Below are positions 33,990-42,360 of a stretch of 64,000 nucleotides of DNA, in pieces. The notes below the pieces were generated by a model, which was given only the letters and a program-made list of their open reading frames with translations, was not told the origin of the DNA and ran no database searches. The stretch lies in NCBI GenBank assembly GCA_025453605.1, contig JALOPZ010000002.1:62001-126000 (forward strand), written 5' to 3'. The first letter of the stretch is position 1, and each line of letters opens with the position of its first letter. Source of the stretch: Candidatus Margulisiibacteriota bacterium (GTDB lineage: Bacteria > Margulisbacteria > WOR-1 > O2-12-FULL-45-9 > XYB2-FULL-48-7). A program made the translations under genes and the position numbers.

Positions 33990-35477
33990 TTAAAATACTT
34001 CTTCTTTTCTCATGAAAGCGAATTCCCAGGACTGCATCCGCCGATCGTGACGGATAGCAGCGTAAGAATCGCCGACCGCCTTGATGCCGGCGTAATAGAT
34101 CTCGTTATAAGGGGTGCCGCTAATGAGATCGTAAACGACCTGGGTACCGGCCAGCAGGCGGTCATTCTGCAGATAAAGGTCAAGGGCGGCGTGGTCGAGC
34201 AGCTGCCAGCCGTATTCTTCGAAGAAGAACGGGCTCTGACCGTTGTTCGCCAGGACCTTGGTCAAGACCAGCTCATAACTTAGGCCAGCGAGAGTTAACA
34301 ACGGCCGACGGATGGTGAGCGAGCTCGCCAACCGGTCGCGACTGGCCGGGCCCGGCTCGTAGTTATTGTGCAGGAGGTTGAGCGTCAGCAGGGCGCGATT
34401 AACATACGGTTTAACGAATGGGGTATCAAGAAAATAGGTGCAGTCAAAACCGACCCCTTGCCGCTGATAGCTGCGGTCGACGGACTGCGGCGCACCGATC
34501 TCCGGAAAGATCTTTGTTTCCCGGAGCCGACCGTGGCTGATATAAGGGGTTAGGGTGTAAACGTGATCGAACAGAACCCCCTTAAACTTGATGTTGGCCA
34601 GCAGGTCGGGGGCACGGTCGATCCGGCCGCGGCTGAAATCCTCGTTCTGGCTGTAATCGGCGCGCACCGAGATCAGCGTTTCGGCCTGGGCGGTGTCCTG
34701 GATCAGTTTACTCTGTTCCTGGAAGCTAAGCGGATGGTTGGGACGGGTTGGGGCGGGAAAGTAATTAAAAACATACGACAGTTTGAATTGCGCCGGGGAC
34801 TTCTGCCAGCCGACGGCGCTGGCGTTCAGTTGGTGGTAGTCCGCTAACCGAACGACCTGTTGGATCCCCAGACCGGCCCCATCGGTTTCTGACGCCCGGA
34901 GCGCGAGGTCGCCAAAGAGCTGCGGTGAAAAGAAATAGTTGGTGTGGACCGCGCCGGCGCTGCCGTGGTAAATGTCTTTGCCCAGTTCCAGCGCCGGGAA
35001 GGGGAGCGGAAAATAGCTCCGCCGCAGATCGCTGAAGTAGAGCGGAATGTAATAGAACGGAACGACGGAGAGCTTCAGCGTGTTGTGCCGGGCCAGCAGA
35101 TAGCCGGGATAGAGTTCCAGCTCGCCCAGGTTCGCGCTGAAGAGCGGCTGCTCGAACGGAGCGGCGGTGACGTTCGCCGCGTCGACCTTCCGGCCGTTAT
35201 ATTCGACAGCGGCGACCTGCAGATAGGCGGTCAGGTAGCCGACCTTCAGATTTTGACCGGAAAAATTGCCGGTCCCGGTATTGATCCGGAAATAATCACC
35301 GGAGAGCGCGTAGCTTTCATAGGTCCCGCGGAAGCCGGTGAGCTCCACGACCTTTGCTCCTTTGTCCCAGTTAACTGCCCGGGCTTCAACCGTTAAAGCT
35401 CCGTAACGGTAAAGCCGGGCGTCGGCAGCGCCGGGAAGGAGGGAGCACAGGAAAAATATAATGAGCAAAAACGGCAT
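33990..35477 (-). CDS. LptD/OstA-like outer membrane protein (divergent)
   Basis: After a signal peptide (about 1-22) this 495-residue protein has an OstA-type N-terminal region (about 25-140: ELTGFRGTYESYALSGDYFR, AAVEYNGRKVDAANVTAAPF) and then beta-strand-rich sequence ending in an aromatic residue, EEVF. The segment VVPFYYIPLYFSDLRRSYFP matches the start of the LptD barrel (xxPYF motif). It is shorter than standard LptD (about 780) and could be a reduced LptD or a related barrel. I set the start at 35477, giving the signal peptide; the longer frame is not needed. Confidence 0.68.
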   Translation of the reverse strand: MPFLLIIFFLCSLLPGAADARLYRYGALTVEARAVNWDKGAKVVELTGFRGTYESYALSGDYFRINTGTGNFSGQNLKVGYLTAYLQVAAVEYNGRKVDAANVTAAPFEQPLFSANLGELELYPGYLLARHNTLKLSVVPFYYIPLYFSDLRRSYFPLPFPALELGKDIYHGSAGAVHTNYFFSPQLFGDLALRASETDGAGLGIQQVVRLADYHQLNASAVGWQKSPAQFKLSYVFNYFPAPTRPNHPLSFQEQSKLIQDTAQAETLISVRADYSQNEDFSRGRIDRAPDLLANIKFKGVLFDHVYTLTPYISHGRLRETKIFPEIGAPQSVDRSYQRQGVGFDCTYFLDTPFVKPYVNRALLTLNLLHNNYEPGPASRDRLASSLTIRRPLLTLAGLSYELVLTKVLANNGQSPFFFEEYGWQLLDHAALDLYLQNDRLLAGTQVVYDLISGTPYNEIYYAGIKAVGDSYAAIRHDRRMQSWEFAFMRKEEVF

Positions 35478-35501
35478 GTTTACTATTATAGCCTTAAATT
35501 C

Positions 35502-35507
35502 TATAAT
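35502..35507 (+). promoter_or_regulatory. -10 box of the yggU-dus-deacetylase run (leaderless)
   Basis: TATAAT ends 6 nt before the GTG start at 35514. No ribosome-binding sequence is present. Confidence 0.62.
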
Positions 35508-35513
35508 TAAATC

Positions 35514-35729
35514 GTGCGATATAACGTAAAAGTGATCCCCAACGCCAAGCAAAACAGGCTGGTCGAGGAGACCGGCAGGGTAAAGGTCTACCTGACTGCC
35601 CCGCCGGTGGATGGCAAAGCTAACCAGGCGCTGGTGGAATACCTGGCCGAACATTACGCGGTCAAAAGATCGGCAGTCAAGATAATCAGAGGCAAGACCG
35701 GGAGAGAAAAAGTTGTCGAGATCGGTTAA
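35514..35729 (+). CDS. DUF167 (YggU) family protein
   Basis: This 71-residue protein has the complete family core: KVIPNAKQNRLVEE, then VYLTAPPVDGKANQALVEYLAE and IIRGKTGREKVVEI. Its function is unknown; it is a small single-domain fold. The GTG start is fixed by the TATAAT box 6 nt upstream. It overlaps dus by 17 nt. Confidence 0.92.
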   Translation: MRYNVKVIPNAKQNRLVEETGRVKVYLTAPPVDGKANQALVEYLAEHYAVKRSAVKIIRGKTGREKVVEIG

Positions 35730-36714
35730 GATCGGCAGTTATAAACTGCCGACCAACATCCTCCTGGCACCGCTCTCAGGTGTTTCCGACCTGGCGTTCC
35801 GCCTGATCAGCCGCGAGCACGGCGCCAGGTTCGCCTTTTACGAAATGATCGATGCCAACGCCCTGGTCAATCACTCCCGCACCAACGAACTGCTGTTGGC
35901 GACGACCCCCAAGGACAAACCGCTCGCCGCCCAGTTGGTCGGCGGCAATGACGAAGTGATGCTTAAAGCGGCGCAAATGCTGTTAAAGCTGGTCAAGGTC
36001 CCTTTTCTTGATATCAACGCCGCCTGTCCGGTCAAAAAGATGATCCAGAAGTATTCCGGGGCGAACCTCTTAAGACAGCCCGATATGCTTTCCCGGATCA
36101 TCACCCGGTTAAGCGCTGAACTCCCGCTGCCGATCACCGTGAAGCTCCGGATCGGCTATCATAAAACCGACATCAAGGAGTTCGCCCAGCTGGCCAAACG
36201 GTGTGAAAAGAGCGGGGCGAGCGCGCTCTTTATCCACGGCCGGACCAAAGCTCAACTTTACGCCGGCGACGTTGATTACCAGGCGATCAAGGCGGCAAAA
36301 GAGGCGGTCGGTATCCCCGTTTTCGGTTCCGGGAACGTGATGACCCCGGAGCTGGCCAAAAGGATGCTGGACGACACCGGCTGTGACGGTGTCATGGTCG
36401 CCCGGGGAGCCTTTGGCTTCCCCTGGATCTTTGAGCAGATCGACGATTACCTCAAGACCGGCCATTACCGCGTTATCCCGCTGGCCGAGCGGTTAAAGGT
36501 CCTCAAACGGCACCTCGCTTATACTGATAAATATAAAAAGATCCGGCCGGGGGCCAAGCTCGGCTGGATGCGCAAAGAAGCGATCTGGTATCTGAAAGGT
36601 TTCCCGGGCGCGGCGGAACTGCGGGGCAAGGTCGGGGCTACGCAGTCATATCAGGAACTGCTAGAATTGATCGAAGATGTTGGCCAGAACTGTAATACTG
36701 CTGATAATAGTTAG
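35713..36714 (+). CDS. dus: tRNA-dihydrouridine synthase
   Basis: This flavin enzyme reduces uridines in tRNA loops. Conserved segments are LLAPLSGVSDLAFR (near residue 17), DINAACPVKKMIQKYSGANLL with the catalytic Cys, and the FMN-binding HGRTKAQLYAGDVD and GSGNVMTPELA. It has 333 residues. It starts at TTG 35713 within the preceding gene. Its end overlaps the deacetylase gene by 38 nt. The subclass (DusB-like) is a guess. Confidence 0.93.
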   Translation: MSRSVKIGSYKLPTNILLAPLSGVSDLAFRLISREHGARFAFYEMIDANALVNHSRTNELLLATTPKDKPLAAQLVGGNDEVMLKAAQMLLKLVKVPFLDINAACPVKKMIQKYSGANLLRQPDMLSRIITRLSAELPLPITVKLRIGYHKTDIKEFAQLAKRCEKSGASALFIHGRTKAQLYAGDVDYQAIKAAKEAVGIPVFGSGNVMTPELAKRMLDDTGCDGVMVARGAFGFPWIFEQIDDYLKTGHYRVIPLAERLKVLKRHLAYTDKYKKIRPGAKLGWMRKEAIWYLKGFPGAAELRGKVGATQSYQELLELIEDVGQNCNTADNS

Positions 36715-37474
36715 CCAGCTCGGCTGCGCGCCGGCGAAAAACGCGCCGGTCAAGCCGTTGGCTTTCACCTCGTTTCCGGTCCTGGAATACCACTTGATCG
36801 GCCGGCCGGAGGGGCGGTGGCAGCGGACGCCGGAGAATTTTCGCGCTGACCTGGAATGGCTACAAGCCAATAATTATTATCCGCTTAACTTAAGAGATAT
36901 TCTGGACGGCTTTGGTGCGGTCCCGGCCGGCAAACGCCCAGTTGTCCTGACCTTTGATGATTCTTCGGCCGGTCAGTTCCGCTACCTGCCGGATGGAAAA
37001 CTTGATCCGGAGAGCGCGGTTGGCATGCTCAAGGCGTTTCACGACCGTTATCCGGCCGACTGGCCGCTCCGGGGGACATTTTTTGTTTTAATGGAAACGA
37101 GCTCTCCCGACCGCAATTTGTTCGGCCAGCCCGAGAGCGTGGCCAAGAAATTGCGGCAGTTGACGGAGTGGGGGATGGAGCTCGGGTGCCACACTTATTC
37201 GCATGACCGGCTCGATCGGGTTAGTCCGGCAGCGGCCAAACGATCGCTCGACCGTTCCCTGGCGGTCCTCGCCAAATTTTCCGGCCGGCCGATCGTCAGC
37301 CTGTCGCTCCCGCTTGGGAAATTTCCGACCGATCGGACGGTGATCGAGCGCTTTAAATTAGTGGCCGAAGTCGCCGGCGGAATGAACCCGGTCAATTACG
37401 ACCCGCTTCAGGTTAAACGGATCCAGGCGATGGACAGCGAATGGCAGCGCTTCTTTAAGCGAGCGGCAAAGTAA
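36677..37474 (+). CDS. Polysaccharide deacetylase lipoprotein
   Basis: This 265-residue NodB-family hydrolase has a lipoprotein signal (IVSQLGC, Cys17), so it is membrane-anchored. The metal site is visible: [13 protein letters not shown] near residue 92 and [12 protein letters not shown] near residue 170. It probably removes N-acetyl groups from peptidoglycan or another extracellular polysaccharide. The start lies inside dus. It converges with the histidine kinase and overlaps it by 20 nt. Confidence 0.9.
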   Translation: MLARTVILLIIVSQLGCAPAKNAPVKPLAFTSFPVLEYHLIGRPEGRWQRTPENFRADLEWLQANNYYPLNLRDILDGFGAVPAGKRPVVLTFDDSSAGQFRYLPDGKLDPESAVGMLKAFHDRYPADWPLRGTFFVLMETSSPDRNLFGQPESVAKKLRQLTEWGMELGCHTYSHDRLDRVSPAAAKRSLDRSLAVLAKFSGRPIVSLSLPLGKFPTDRTVIERFKLVAEVAGGMNPVNYDPLQVKRIQAMDSEWQRFFKRAAK

Positions 37475-38939
37475 AGATAAAACGGCTGCCGCGGCCCAGC
37501 CCGGGCGATTCGACCCAGATCCGGCCGCCGTGGGCCTCGACGATCCGCTTGGCGATCGCCAGCCCCAGGCCTAAACCGCCGTGTTCCCTGGTCAGATGGT
37601 TCTCAGCCTGGTAGAAGCGGTCGAAGAGCTTAACGATGTTCTCCTGCGTAATCCCGATCCCCTGATCGGTCACTGCTACCTGGATCCCCTCCGAAGTCCG
37701 GTTCACTTTGATCGAGATCTCGGTTTTTTCCGGGCTGAACTTAACGGCATTATCCAGCAGGACTTTAAGCACGTGCTGGAGCCGTTTCCGGTCGGCCAGA
37801 ACGGTCGGCAGGTCCGGCTGGACGTCGACCGCGCAACTGATCGACTTGCGGATCAGATCAACCGCCGCGCCTTCTTTAACCTCGTCGATGACGTAAGCCA
37901 GATTGATCGGCTCCTTGTTCAGCTTCAGGTCTTTGACGTCGAGCCAGGAGAAATCGAGGACCTCGTCGATCATCGATTGCAGGTGGAGCGCCTGCCGGTC
38001 GATCGTCGAGATGATGACCTTGAGGTCATCGGTCAGCCCGGGGACCATCTTGAGCTGGGCGATCCCCATCTTGATCGGGGTCAGCGGAGTATACAGCTCA
38101 TGGGAGACGACCGAGAGAAAATCGGTCTTGATCCGGTCGACCTCCTGCAACTTATCGGACATTTCGTTGACCGCGTTGATCAAATCGCCGAGCTCGTCCC
38201 GCCGTCGGATCTTGATCCGGGAGTCGTAGTTGTTCGCTTTCAGTTCGCGGACGCTCCGGATCACGGCCAGGATCGGGCCGGTCACCGTGTAAGCGCCGAG
38301 GCGGCCGAGGACCAGCGCCGCCAGGGTGCCGAGCAGTATATAGAGCAGCGTGTTCCGGGTCGTATCGCGGCGGAGGTCCTCAACGTCGGCCGCCTTCATG
38401 TCGACCCCGAAAACGGCGACCGGAATGCCGCTCTGGTCGCGGACCGGCGCGTAGCCGGAGAGCCAGCGTCCCCAGCGGTCGGCGGTGATCCGTTTATCGG
38501 CGATCGGACCGGCAAAGGCTAATTGCATTTCCGGAAATTTACTGACGTCGTATTCTTCGCCCAGCACGGCCATCTCTTTAGGATCGTCCAGCACGCTGTC
38601 GGCGACGAACTTCCAGACATTCTTTTGCGGGGTCATCACCAGGACGTACGCCTGGTTGATCTTTTTGTCGCCCATCTGGGTAAAGGAGTGGAGCTTGCGT
38701 TTGAGCGCCAGATATTCCTGGCTCTGCGCGTCGCCGGCCAGCACCTGCCGGACCTCGGCGGCGCTGATCGACATGGCCAGGGAAGAGGCGGTGTCGGTCA
38801 GGTTTTCCCGGAGCGAGCGCATCAGCAGTTCGCTGGCCCGCAGGTAAGAGACGATGGAAAAAGGGATGATGCAGAGAAAAATAACCAGGGCGATAAAAAT
38901 CGTCAAGCGGTCTTTCAGGTTGAGGCGCCATCCGCTCAT
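37455..38939 (-). CDS. Sensor histidine kinase
   Basis: This 494-residue kinase has two membrane helices (about 12-32 and 196-220) around a periplasmic sensor region with a PDC-like pattern ([28 protein letters not shown]). HAMP (about 222-265), HisKA with His280 in [13 protein letters not shown], and the ATPase boxes ([23 protein letters not shown]) follow. I chose ATG 38939 because TATGAT ends 6 nt upstream; ATG 38957 would place the -10 in the gene. No response regulator is next to it. Confidence 0.92.
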   Translation of the reverse strand: MSGWRLNLKDRLTIFIALVIFLCIIPFSIVSYLRASELLMRSLRENLTDTASSLAMSISAAEVRQVLAGDAQSQEYLALKRKLHSFTQMGDKKINQAYVLVMTPQKNVWKFVADSVLDDPKEMAVLGEEYDVSKFPEMQLAFAGPIADKRITADRWGRWLSGYAPVRDQSGIPVAVFGVDMKAADVEDLRRDTTRNTLLYILLGTLAALVLGRLGAYTVTGPILAVIRSVRELKANNYDSRIKIRRRDELGDLINAVNEMSDKLQEVDRIKTDFLSVVSHELYTPLTPIKMGIAQLKMVPGLTDDLKVIISTIDRQALHLQSMIDEVLDFSWLDVKDLKLNKEPINLAYVIDEVKEGAAVDLIRKSISCAVDVQPDLPTVLADRKRLQHVLKVLLDNAVKFSPEKTEISIKVNRTSEGIQVAVTDQGIGITQENIVKLFDRFYQAENHLTREHGGLGLGLAIAKRIVEAHGGRIWVESPGLGRGSRFIFTLPLA

Positions 38940-38945
38940 GGGTGA

Positions 38946-38951
38946 ATCATA
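38946..38951 (-). promoter_or_regulatory. -10 box of the histidine kinase (leaderless)
   Basis: TATGAT on the minus strand ends 6 nt before ATG 38939, which decides between two possible in-frame starts. Confidence 0.55.
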
Positions 38952-38978
38952 GCGCATCGCCCGCCGGCCGGCAAGGCG

Positions 38979-39542
38979 TCAGCTGCGAAAAACGAAGTCT
39001 GTCTCCGCGTCTTTCAGTAATGGGGCTTGAGAATCCTTGCCGTTAACGATCGCCTGGCCGAGCGGCCATTTGATCCCGACCGCCGGATCGTTCCAGACGA
39101 TCGCCCGCTCATGCGCCGGGCTCCAGACGTTGGTGCATTTATAGAGGACGTCGCTGTCGTCTTCCAGCGCCATAAAACCGTGGGCAAAACCGGGCGGCAG
39201 ATAAAGCATTTTATGATCGGCGCCGGAGAGCCGCTCGCCATACCACTGGCCAAAGGTCGGCGACCCTTTCCGGAGATCAAGGCCGACGTCAAACACCGCG
39301 CCGTGGCTGCAGCTGACCAGTTTTCCCATGGCGGCCGCCGCCAGCTGGTAATGCATCCCCCGGACGACCCCTTTTTTGGAGCGGCTGTGGTTATCCTGTA
39401 CAAAAGTCAGGTTAAGCCCGAGGGCGCTAAAAGCGTCACGGTTATAGGTCTCCATAAAAAAACCGCGGTCGTCGGCAAACGCGTGCGGCTCGATGACCAG
39501 CAGGCCGGGGAGCGGGGAGCGGGTGACCTTGAATTTTTCCAT
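38979..39542 (-). CDS. rfbC: dTDP-4-dehydrorhamnose 3,5-epimerase
   Basis: RfbC (RmlC) makes dTDP-4-keto-L-rhamnose for surface polysaccharides. Its cupin core shows the catalytic His in VVRGMHYQ, then PPGFAHGFMALEDDSDVLYKC and WNDPAVGIKWPL. It has 187 residues. The other rml genes are not in the window. TAAAAT ends 9 nt before the ATG. Confidence 0.94.
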   Translation of the reverse strand: MEKFKVTRSPLPGLLVIEPHAFADDRGFFMETYNRDAFSALGLNLTFVQDNHSRSKKGVVRGMHYQLAAAAMGKLVSCSHGAVFDVGLDLRKGSPTFGQWYGERLSGADHKMLYLPPGFAHGFMALEDDSDVLYKCTNVWSPAHERAIVWNDPAVGIKWPLGQAIVNGKDSQAPLLKDAETDFVFRS

Positions 39543-39624
39543 CGCAGGGACATTTTACCACGAAGCGAGGCTAGCGTCATCCTGGCTCCGTGATCCAGGG
39601 GTACGCGCGCTTCATTTAATCAGG

Positions 39625-39653
39625 TTGAATTATTCGTCAGGTCAAATTATACT
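39625..39653 (+). promoter_or_regulatory. Promoter of the secreted protein gene
   Basis: TTGAAT (39625-39630), a 17-nt spacer and TATACT (39648-39653) form a good sigma-70 promoter. An AGGAGGG ribosome site follows at 39674-39680, so this gene has a normal leader. Confidence 0.65.
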
Positions 39654-39688
39654 TATAACCGTAAATATTATTGAGGAGGGAAAAAGAG

Positions 39689-40444
39689 ATGCGAAAATTA
39701 GTAGTTGGGACGATGATGGCGGCGGTGGCGATCGTTTTCTGTGGCCAGGTGTCTGCCGGTGATATCCCTGACCCTGAAGATGTGAAATTAGCGCCAAAGT
39801 TCCTGATCATCAATCTTGGCCCGAAAAATGCCACTTTTGATGAAAAAGTTTATCCTGACCTGACGATCGTTTATACGCCGAACATTAAAATAGATAAGCG
39901 TGAAGAAACTTGCACCGCGACGGGCTCTCCCGAACTGCTGGCCAAATGGATCAACGGGAAAAGCGGGTGGGGCCGCGCGATGTTGTTTGATAAGAATGGG
40001 ATCGGGGTGTTTGAGGGGTGGCTTAATCGGTTCGGTGGGCAACTGTACACGACTATCAATATCGATAAAAATACCGATCTAAGGGCCGCTTTAAAAAAGT
40101 ATGTCCGAGAAGGGGCAGCCGGCCAGGAAGCGGCGAACAAAAAACTGGATGTGACCAGACTGGATGAAATAATCGGCATCAAGATGCCGGATTTTGAAAT
40201 AGTGACCGCGGACGGCGAGAAAAAGATGGTCAGAGCGATGATCGCTGCTAACGCGTACCCGACCATGGTGGTCTTCTATTCCGTCCCCCAGGATGTTAAG
40301 TTCATGACTAAAAAGCAGATCGTCGAAGAAGCGCAAGCGAAGTTCGACTTTATGGCGGCGGCAAAGAACTCGCCTTATGCTGAAACGACCCCGCTCCTGA
40401 ACAGCATTGAGAGCGAGATCTTCCAAAACACAGAAGCCAGATAA
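39689..40444 (+). CDS. Secreted protein of unknown function
   Basis: This 251-residue protein has a clear signal peptide (about 1-24, cutting near VSAGD). I do not recognise the N-terminal half. Residues about 158-205 (MPDFEIVTADGEKKMVRAMI, YPTMVVFYSVP) follow the TlpA/redoxin pattern, but there is no Cys pair there. The start is ATG 39689, set by AGGAGGG 8 nt upstream; the earlier TTG would not leave a proper signal peptide. Confidence 0.72.
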   Translation: MRKLVVGTMMAAVAIVFCGQVSAGDIPDPEDVKLAPKFLIINLGPKNATFDEKVYPDLTIVYTPNIKIDKREETCTATGSPELLAKWINGKSGWGRAMLFDKNGIGVFEGWLNRFGGQLYTTINIDKNTDLRAALKKYVREGAAGQEAANKKLDVTRLDEIIGIKMPDFEIVTADGEKKMVRAMIAANAYPTMVVFYSVPQDVKFMTKKQIVEEAQAKFDFMAAAKNSPYAETTPLLNSIESEIFQNTEAR

Positions 40445-40458
40445 GCTTAAGCCCGGCT

Positions 40459-40659
40459 CTAGTGAATCGGCGGCGGCATCAGGGTAGGGAGTTTTATCTC
40501 GCCGATCATCAGATTGGCTAATCTTGCTCTGCAGGCTTCCTTCACCAGGGCAGTTATGGAGGGTGGTTTTAGCGTCTTGGCGGCAGGGATATGCGGAACG
40601 CCTAAGGTGGGGAGTTTCGGATCCAGGCGGAACAATGAACGGCCAATTCCCCTGAGCAT
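40459..40659 (-). CDS. Small Pro-rich peptide, unknown
   Basis: This 66-residue frame has a strong AGGAGGG sequence 8 nt before ATG 40659, which supports translation. The sequence has two related Pro-rich stretches, PKLPTLGVPHIP near residue 25 and IKLPTLMPPPIH at the C-terminus. No signal peptide or membrane segment is seen, and I know no family for it. It lies head-to-head with the permease pair, 80 nt apart. Confidence 0.5.
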   Translation of the reverse strand: MLRGIGRSLFRLDPKLPTLGVPHIPAAKTLKPPSITALVKEACRARLANLMIGEIKLPTLMPPPIH

Positions 40660-40726
40660 CTTTAACCCTCCTGATCGATCGATCCCGTCGTACATATATC
40701 GGTATTTATTGGAGCGAATTTCAGCT

Positions 40727-40732
40727 TATAAT
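40727..40732 (+). promoter_or_regulatory. -10 box of the permease pair (leaderless)
   Basis: TATAAT ends 6 nt before the ATG at 40739. Confidence 0.62.
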
Positions 40733-40738
40733 GGATAA

Positions 40739-41209
40739 ATGGCTTTATTGATACTATTTACTGTCGTTTGCTTGGCCGTTTCGCTGGTCGTTGACCAGCG
40801 CAAGACAATGACCGGGGTGAAACGGGGGCTGGACATGTTCTTGAACGTCCTGCCGGCCCTGTTGGCGATCCTGGCGCTGGTCAGCGTCGCGCTGTATCTG
40901 GTCCCGGAGCCGCTGATCATCGAATTTCTCGGCCGCCGGAGCGGGGTTTTAGGTGTCTTGATCGCTGCCGCGGTCGGCGCCATCGCTCTGATCCCCCCCT
41001 TTATCGCTTTCCCGCTGGCCAACATTTTGCACAGTAAGGGGGTCAGCTATTCAGTGGTCGCGGTCTTTGTCACCTCGCTGATCATGGTCGGTTTTGTCAC
41101 CCTGCCGCTGGAGATCCGGTATTTCGGCAAAAAAGCAGCGCTCCTGCGCAACGCCTTGAGCCTGATCGCCGCGATCATCATCGGCGGTCTGATCGGCTTG
41201 TTCTTATGA
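40739..41209 (+). CDS. Permease, DUF318/YraQ-like, first half
   Basis: This 156-residue membrane protein has about four or five helices and the segment FLGRRSGVLGVLIAAAVGAIALIPPFIAFPLA, resembling one half of YraQ-type permeases. The standard protein (about 300-350 residues) has two such halves. It overlaps the next gene by ATGA, so the two probably pair as a split permease. The substrate is unknown. Confidence 0.78.
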   Translation: MALLILFTVVCLAVSLVVDQRKTMTGVKRGLDMFLNVLPALLAILALVSVALYLVPEPLIIEFLGRRSGVLGVLIAAAVGAIALIPPFIAFPLANILHSKGVSYSVVAVFVTSLIMVGFVTLPLEIRYFGKKAALLRNALSLIAAIIIGGLIGLFL

Positions 41210-41718
41210 AGGTCGTCAAACGCTATTTTTGGGTCATCATTTTTGTCCTGTTCTCGACCGGGTCGCTTCTCCTCGGCTTTGAACCGGGGGAGCTGATCTA
41301 CCGGAACTTTACTCAGTTCCTGCTGGAGCTGGTCGCTTTTCTCCCGCTGATGTTCCTGCTGGTCGGTTTGTTCGATGTCTGGGTGCCGAAAGAGGCGATC
41401 GAAAAACATATTGGCGGCCGGTCGGGATTTGCCGGCGCGTTCTGGGTCATTCTGCTGGCCATGCTGCAGGCCGGGCCGCTTTACGCCGCTTTCCCGGTCG
41501 CTTATCTTCTGTCCAAAAAGGGAGCGAGCGTCCGCAATATTTTCATTTATATCGGGGCGTTTAGCTGTCTGAAACTCCCTCTATTAACCTTTGAAGTCAG
41601 TTTCCTCGGCTGGCGCTTTATGCTCCTCCGCTCCTTGTTTACTTTGCCCCTGTTCATCGTGATCGGCCTCATTATGGAGCGGGTGCTGGGGCAGGGTTAC
41701 AAGGTTAAAGCGGGGTAG
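41206..41718 (+). CDS. Permease, DUF318/YraQ-like, second half
   Basis: This 170-residue partner of the previous gene has four or five helices and the matching segment HIGGRSGFAGAFWVILLAML then QAGPLYAAFPVAYLL. The repeated pattern G-R-S-G followed by a helix with an FP motif in both proteins indicates that the two halves are homologous. Confidence 0.78.
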   Translation: MKVVKRYFWVIIFVLFSTGSLLLGFEPGELIYRNFTQFLLELVAFLPLMFLLVGLFDVWVPKEAIEKHIGGRSGFAGAFWVILLAMLQAGPLYAAFPVAYLLSKKGASVRNIFIYIGAFSCLKLPLLTFEVSFLGWRFMLLRSLFTLPLFIVIGLIMERVLGQGYKVKAG

Positions 41719-41722
41719 TTGC

Positions 41723-42172
41723 TTAATGCAGATTTTGAGCGAGGAGCCGGTCGATCGTCTCCGGCGGGTAGAGGTAGGTCGAAAAACCGCGCGCCGCTTC
41801 TTCCAGTAGATATTTCTGGACCCGGTCCAGACAAACCCCCTCGACATTTATTGACCCATAGGCGACCTGCGGTTCCGGTTCCAGGTTAACAACGGTCGCC
41901 GTGTGGCAAATAGAATTCCCCATTCCCGGGTTGAAGACAGCGACGACCCCATGGAGCATCGGGGGAGTTGTTTTAGCCGAATCGACGGTGATCCTTTGGG
42001 CCTGCTCCTTGGCGCCGTTCAATTGCTGAAAGAACCGGAGACTATCGATTACCTCCGCTACCTGCCGTTTCTCCTGCCGGACAAACCGGTGGATCGTCAG
42101 CGTCAGGTTAGGGCTTAACCACCGCTGTTGCGGCAAAGAGCCCAAAAAACTTCTCAAGTGGGAGGTGATCAT
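41723..42172 (-). CDS. Conserved-looking hypothetical protein
   Basis: This 149-residue frame has no family I recognise. It lacks a signal peptide. It reads as a soluble alpha/beta protein: RQEKRQVAEVIDSLRFFQQL (helix), then strands around MLHGVVAVFNPGMGNSICHT and QVAYGSINVEGVCLDRVQ. The start is uncertain: ATG 42172 overlaps the start codon of the next gene on the other strand, and TTG 42157 is an alternative. Neither has a ribosome site. It marks the left edge of the AT-rich island. Confidence 0.6.
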   Translation of the reverse strand: MITSHLRSFLGSLPQQRWLSPNLTLTIHRFVRQEKRQVAEVIDSLRFFQQLNGAKEQAQRITVDSAKTTPPMLHGVVAVFNPGMGNSICHTATVVNLEPEPQVAYGSINVEGVCLDRVQKYLLEEAARGFSTYLYPPETIDRLLAQNLH

Positions 42173-42353
42173 GGCTGAATATTTATTGGCAAATGACCCG
42201 GAGAATTTCAAGAAAAATGGCCCTAACAGGAAGGTTTCCGAACTTCCTAACCTCCGCACTCTTACCCCTATTATAAGAGACTTCAAGGAATTGAAAAAGA
42301 GCGTTCGCTCCCAATCAGGTGAGATTGAAGCTCTCCAAGTTGTGGGGGTATAA
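42171..42353 (+). CDS. Small hypothetical protein at island edge
   Basis: This 60-residue frame has a good ribosome site, GGGAGG, 5 nt before ATG 42171. The sequence is hydrophilic, with charged segments (IRDFKELKKSVRSQSGEIEA) and no known domain. Its stop lies in the -10 box of the HNH gene. Base composition is lower in GC than the genes to the left, as in the rest of the island. Confidence 0.5.
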   Translation: MAEYLLANDPENFKKNGPNRKVSELPNLRTLTPIIRDFKELKKSVRSQSGEIEALQVVGV

Positions 42354-42354
42354 T
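42325..42354 (+). promoter_or_regulatory. Promoter of the HNH nuclease (leaderless)
   Basis: TTGAAG (42325-42330), an 18-nt spacer and TATAAT (42349-42354) form a clear sigma-70 promoter. TATAAT ends 6 nt before ATG 42361, which fixes that codon as the start. Confidence 0.72.
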
Positions 42355-42360
42355 GGGGGC

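Noticed and set aside
42319-42360. Earlier start for the HNH gene
   Set aside because: It would put the clear promoter (TTGAAG, TATAAT) inside the gene; the first zinc unit begins just after ATG 42361.
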